DNA from: Plasmopara viticola
Taxonomy: Eukaryota; Oomycota; Peronosporomycetes; Peronosporales; Peronosporaceae
NCBI GenBank assembly: GCA_001695595.3
Contig: MBPM02000021.1
Span: 372,001-436,000 of the forward strand
DNA length: 64,000 nt
Direction of reading: 5' to 3'
Shown: positions 59,400-64,000 of the stretch, one piece after another
How the letters are laid out: every line of letters begins with the position of its first letter
How positions within the stretch are numbered: the stretch's first letter is position 1
Translations under genes and position numbers: made by a program
The notes under the pieces: generated by a model
The model's input: only the letters and a program-made list of their open reading frames with translations
The model's database searches: none
What the model was told of the DNA's origin: nothing

Positions 59400-61243
59400 T
59401 AAGTTGATTGTGCACTTGGTGTCTGGTATGCCATGGTCTTCATACATTTCCTCATGAAGACCTTTGCGATTCCTGCAGTATTGTCCGTTGTCTATGCAGC
59501 GATGAACGTGGCTTTTTTCGCTAAGCGATCAACAATTGCCATGACGGCATTATAACCACTTTCGGTCTCCTGTAAAGACACGATGAAACTCAATGAAATG
59601 AAGACCCATTTGTCTCTCAAAATATTCAAAACTAAAGTAATCTTGGCGGTTTGGTCTCCCTAGCCTTGTTTTGCTGACACATTTAACAAGCATGTGCATA
59701 GCACTGGACATGCTTCGTCATTTTTGGCCAGTAATTATTTTAACGCACGGCCAGATACGTCTTGCAAATTCTTGGGTGGCCTGCCGATGCAAAATCGTGC
59801 TCTTGCAGATGACGCGATTTTCTAGATTTTCGGTGTTTGGATTATACAGTTCTGGAGCCTCATCTTCACCAGTTTGGAAATAAAAAATATCATCGCGCAT
59901 TGAGTACTTTTTGCACGTCATCTTTTTTTTCAATATGTTGATGGTTAACTGTAGGTCACTATTCCACGCATAAAGTGGCTTTGCGGAATAAGCAATTGCA
60001 ATCCTGTTCGTCGTGATTGTCGCCACGATTTCGCGAATCATAGCCGCTTCCAGTAGCTCTTGCAAGCTAACTTGGGCAGCCTTACTGTCAAAATTAGAAA
60101 TGCGTGACATAAAGTTTTTGTTTCACCGGAAAATCGTTGAACACAGGCTGATATTCAGCAAGCTCATTATACCATCGAGCTACTCTGCATTATACCATCG
60201 AGCTACTCTGCGATTTGTAGTCTTCTGCGTCAGGAACATCTCAATACTTTGCGATCCGTTTCGACCGTGGATGGTCGATCGACAAGATACACACGACATG
60301 TTCTAGCGCATGCATAATTGCAAGCAGCCCTTGCTCACGAACAGGGAATTTGAATTCGGCTGGTTTTATCTTCCGACCAGTAGAAGCTATTAGATGATCT
60401 TGCTCTCCTTCCTTTAAAAAAATATCCCGATCGGAAACTTGGAGACGTAAAATGATTTTTTTAAGCAATTATCGGAGGCATATGCGCAGCCAACACAAGC
60501 AGCGCAGTCCAAAAAAAGTATGCTTTTAAAAGTTCGGAAGTCTTTAAATAGGTGGTAGCGTCAAGCAACACTTAAGTTTGCTAAAGCAGCTCAGTTAATC
60601 GCCCGAGAGCTCGATCGCTTTTTGAGGACGCTTTATATAAATACTGTCATGAAGTGGTTCTGCAAATTGCGCAGAGTCCGTGCTAATTCTTAGAACATAG
60701 ACTGTAGCGCCTGATCATCTCCCGTTTGCTTCTTTGTCATGGGCACAGGCCATTCTGCGATTCCCTTAGTATTGTCGGGGTCCATTCGGGTGTCGTTTCG
60801 TCCGACAAAGTCTTATAGGCATGGGATCTCCTCCATGCAAAATTGGCACATTGACAATTTGATGAAACCATGCTGGTCTCCACATTGTTTGAGTAAACGG
60901 TCTTTAGGCGTCACGTGGTCTACGGCATCTTAACTTTGTGTGAACACGAAGATGTCGTCAAAGCCATCTAAATGATCTCGGAATACTTTCTGCAAAACGT
61001 AATCGGACTTCCGTTCGGTTCGATGGGAGTGAATAGATATCCAAAAAGACCTTCTGAGGTCGAAAAGCGGGAAATAGTACTTTCGAATCACGCAATTTAA
61101 GCTGATAGTAACCCCAAAGTAGGTCTATGCACGAAATTAATGAATTTTAGACATGGCGTCAAAAGTGTCTTTCTTACGCGAAAGTGGTATCGCCGACAAG
61201 ATCGTCGCTAGATTTAGCTGACGATAATCGTGCATAATGAACC
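59400..61243 (-). pseudogene. G3 integrase start, RNase H and partial reverse transcriptase
   Basis: 59,718-60,110 is open and includes TGEDEAPELYNPNTENLE and ILHRQATQEFARRIWP, the linker before the integrase zinc finger. 60,241-60,468 holds EFKFPVREQGLLAIMHALE from RNase H. RT thumb and palm fragments extend to the break at 61,243. CATTATACCATCGAGCTACTCTG near 60,165-60,210 is present twice in tandem. Confidence 0.7.
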
Positions 61244-61402
61244 AATCAGGAGGACACAGGCCCCACGGGCAACTCGGGTGGCGCCATCGCTCCGCGTACG
61301 GAGCCAGCGCTATCTGGCTCGTCGGATTCGATGCCCTTCGTGAAGGCCTCCATGGGCTCTGTTGTCTCGATTGTCATCGCTGTTGGTGCCTACTTTCTAT
61401 AG
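61244..61402 (+). pseudogene. C-terminal fragment of a probable surface or secreted protein
   Basis: Directly after the G3 break a plus-strand frame reads NQEDTGPTGNSGGAIAPR, then a Ser-rich stretch (ALSGSSDSMPF) and a hydrophobic tail SVVSIVIAVGAYFL before TAG at 61,400-61,402. A small-residue Ser region followed by a hydrophobic C-terminus is what GPI-anchor signals and C-terminal membrane anchors look like. The GC content is higher than in the flanks. The upstream part of the gene is gone, so the protein family cannot be named. Confidence 0.4.
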
Positions 61403-62032
61403 AGTTAGCTCAGAGTGTACGTAGACGGCAGCATTGGGTGTCCTTTTGTATCATTTATACATGTTTTGGCCCAAATGTCTCTTGTGTCTTACGCATCGTT
61501 AACATGAGATGGATCGATCTTGGGGTTTTTCGTCAGTCTGTAATCTCTGGAGGATAGAAAGAGTCAAAAAGTGACGGCTGCACAATCATAGATGTAACAG
61601 ACAATGACCTCCACAGGACGAGTTTCAATTATCAGTCGTAATACATATAAGTAATATCCGCATTTGTGGCAAGGGGCTAATACTAGTCCATGCGGTCGAT
61701 TGAAGATATGGCGTTCACTTGCAATTTTCTCTTATTGCCACGTCAATTATAGACCTTTCGCACTTTGTCGGAGCTTACAATGACTATTGTGCAATTTGTA
61801 GTTAACTCTTGCCTAGAGTCTCCTTTCTAATCAGGTCTGAGGGTACAATCCTTTTTGCCGCTCAGCGTTTGCAGCTTGAGTGTCTGCTCGGCTATTTGCG
61901 TCATCAGCTGTTCCAGTTTAATTTTTCGGTCTTGCACCCAGCTCGATATGAACTTTCATATCGATTGCGAATTCGTTTTCTTTGTGAATGTTAATTAGTA
62001 AGTTTGGTCTTTCGGTAAAGTCTTTTCTCGCC
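61403..62032. other. Interval between the gene fragment and V2
   Basis: No gene recognised. On the minus strand around 61,840-61,910 a short frame with QLMTQIAEQTLKLQTLSG could be a coiled-coil fragment, but it has no context. Confidence 0.4.
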
Positions 62033-64000
62033 TGGGAAAGTTGGTATTACACCGCTGTATGTATCTTGGATAGACGGATGATGACGCTAGATTATGGATG
62101 TGCTTATGGAGCATGCCAGAACGACCATATTTTCTGTACTGCGCACATATCTCCATCAAAGGTGTTGCTCTTCTTACCTCGAAAAGCAGCATATAAATCC
62201 AGCGAGCTCCATATACAACACACACTCGCTACTAAGAATCCCAGAAACTGCTCAATTTCTCATGTGTTTTTGGAGTACCTCAGAAATTGTGCATGCGATC
62301 AAATTTATATAACTGATGTTCTAGATCAGAATGTGTCATTACTTCTTGTATTCGAGCTTTCGGTATCGAACGGGGTATTGCGCATTCTGGGGAGCCGCTA
62401 ATCAGCCCCCCTCTTTCATTAACTATCCCCCTTCCTCCTTAATGAGGTACCTCTAAGCTATAATATGTAATGTAATTGGCTGGAGCGAACACCATTAAAT
62501 TTGCATGTTCAATAGGTTACAAAACATTCGCAATGCACAAAAACCTTGCAAATTTGCACGTATCAAAGCTGATAAATTAAAACGATCGCGACAAACGATC
62601 ATCATTCTAAAAAGCAGGTTTTCAATCTTGAGATTGGCATGTACGAGCATTAAAACTAAGTACTAGGAGAGCAAGCAGAGATTATCAGTCATAGACATTA
62701 CCCAGAGCATCAAGGTCTATCTCTGCATTGGCTGTGCGAGCCGCATCGGCATTAATGTTGATATCAACAGGTTTGTTGCACCGTTCTCTGTTGTTGAGCA
62801 TTTAAGACATGTAGCTTTGATCTCACTGTCTGATCGGTGTCCAACTCTCCTCGCACTTTTGCACGCAAATTTGAGGCCTTCATCCTGCGATCAGGGGTTA
62901 CTGCCAAACGAGCCTTTTCCAACAACGCGTAAGTAGTGCTAACGATGGATTCTATCGGACTCGTAGTCGAAGAAATATCAAATTGTCCTGCCCTTGCGAA
63001 TGTTCAATATTCTACAAAACATTCAAATCTAATGGCGTTCGCTCCTCATCATCGCAATCTGGAGTAATGAAAATGAGTCTACATTATCTATCGACTTCGA
63101 CTTTATCAATAGGATTCCTTTAGCAGTCGGCCACAATCTCGATATAGTCGATGACTTTCGCTCGAGATTGTCAACAGCACACGATAAATAATTACAAGAG
63201 AGTGACAAAAAGGTGATATATGATCGAAAGTGTATCAAATCACCTGATCGAGACAATGCCATAAGCTACTATCTCGACGTTGATTCAAGAATTGCTCGAT
63301 AGAGTTTGCAACAGAGCTGTTTTGTTCACTGTTTCATTGGTGTACACGCCTATTTTTTTGCTCGATAGAGTATGCAACAAAGCTGTTTTGTTCACTGATT
63401 CATTAATGTACACGCCTGATTTTTTGCTTAAGTACGCCAGAAGTCCTCATTTCTAATGAAAACAAAAGAATGTAGATTTCTGTGCCATAATTAGTGTGGC
63501 GGGAAGAACTTGTTCTGACACGAGCAAGTGAGAAGTCGACCAGCTGTGGTTATCTCTAAAAAGACGGTGGGCGATGTGTGGCTGACCGACAGCAAAATTT
63601 TGGACAATTTGCAAAAGCGTGCGTCGTGGAGGCGAAGCAAACCAACCGGTGCGTTTCGATAGAAAGAGAACGTGATATGCTGTTAGCAATGCTTTCTTTA
63701 ATGGTGGTGGCACCTTCGGCAAACGTCGGGTTAAAGCGCCAACTAACCATATGAAGACATCGTTGTTCTTAAAAAAATTGAAAATGGAATAAGACTTACC
63801 ATACTTGACAGCCATCAAGCCAATCTTGGCAATCAACAATCTCAATACATTGACCAAGCTCACACAATTGTCCGTTTCTGAAGTTAACTTTCGTCTCGAC
63901 AGTTGATCTGTGACGTGACAAATTGACAAATTAATTGTGATGACGTCTCTTGCACATTTTTCGAATCGAATTTGATGAAGTCCTCCCACACTATTTTGGG
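62033..64000. repeat. Segment V2, direct duplicate of V1 (1,456-about 3,340), running off the window
   Basis: Colinear with V1 with small differences. Near 63,300-63,420 V2 has an extra partly repeated piece around CTCGATAGAGT..GCAACA.AGCTGTTTTG, which V1 lacks. The left border is at TGGGAAAG (62,033). Confidence 0.85.
62689..63989 (-). pseudogene. Gene remnant in V2, longer open than in V1
   Basis: The same exon-like pieces as V1: the C-terminal frame ending GNVYD at a TGA (62,689-62,691), ARLAVTPDRRMKASYLRAK, and the upstream block with FEKCARDVITIN and LIAKIGLMAVKY. The 57-nt candidate intron is at 63,743-63,799. Where V1 has a stop after TGWFA, V2 continues ASPPRRTLLQIVQNFAVG and remains open to about 63,453. 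The upstream end lies outside the window. Confidence 0.4.

Larger units (their letters stand above)
58592..61243 (-). mobile_element. G3: truncated Ty3/Gypsy element
   Basis: It matches G2 from the polyprotein stop (58,592) up to the RT entry region, then stops abruptly at 61,243. There G2 continues with CCCACAGGATTTTGG and G3 joins unrelated sequence. Protease, gag, leader and 5' LTR are all missing. As in G2, no LTR follows the polyprotein stop. Confidence 0.85.

Noticed and set aside
1..64000. CRISPR arrays, operons, phage or plasmid features
   Set aside because: No regular spaced repeats, no bacterial gene organisation, and the recognised genes and elements are eukaryotic.

Overview
The window looks like a gene-poor, repeat-rich stretch of an oomycete genome, probably a Peronosporales species (Phytophthora or a downy mildew). 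This is inferred from three things: a START-domain protein ending in a FYVE-like zinc finger, a combination greatly expanded in oomycetes; chromodomain-bearing Ty3/Gypsy and Copia retroelements with oomycete-like motifs; and gene remnants with short introns (57, 70 and 95 nt). It is not prokaryotic: there are no operons, ribosome-binding sites or dense open frames. Only one gene appears intact, the START/FYVE gene at 35,600-36,898 on the minus strand.

Layout. 1-1,455: a tRNA-like sequence and a decayed Copia element. 1,456-about 3,340: segment V1, repeated as V2 at 62,033-64,000, carrying a broken minus-strand gene. About 3.4-8.4 kb: nothing recognised except a 51-bp tandem repeat. 8,408-8,832: an isolated Gypsy LTR. 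8,977-10,093: an internally deleted LINE. From about 10.1 to 61.2 kb a large tandem array follows: U1 (10.1-18.4 kb, strongly diverged and cut short), Gypsy G1 (18,420-24,631), U2 (24.6-38.4 kb), Gypsy G2 (38.4-44.2 kb), U3 (44.2-58.6 kb), Gypsy G3 (58.6-61.24 kb, broken inside reverse transcriptase). 61,244-62,032 holds a short C-terminal gene fragment, then V2.

U2 and U3 are colinear copies about 19.6-20.2 kb apart. Their identity is mosaic: some blocks are almost identical, others differ at roughly one base in eight. Each U copy carries remnants of a multi-exon minus-strand gene (called gene X here; product not recognised). One of its introns is exactly 70 nt in all three copies. U2 and U3 then carry a START/FYVE gene upstream of it. 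The U2 copy is intact; the U3 copy has lost its start codon, suffered two frameshifts and gained an early stop.

All three Gypsy elements lie on the minus strand at the junctions between U copies, which suggests that recombination between elements built the array. Later events can be ordered: a LINE-derived insertion with a 17-bp target duplication is in U3 only (the empty site is intact in U2), and an 895-bp inverted-repeat transposon with a perfect 8-bp target duplication is in U1 only. Identity statements are read by eye, not computed.
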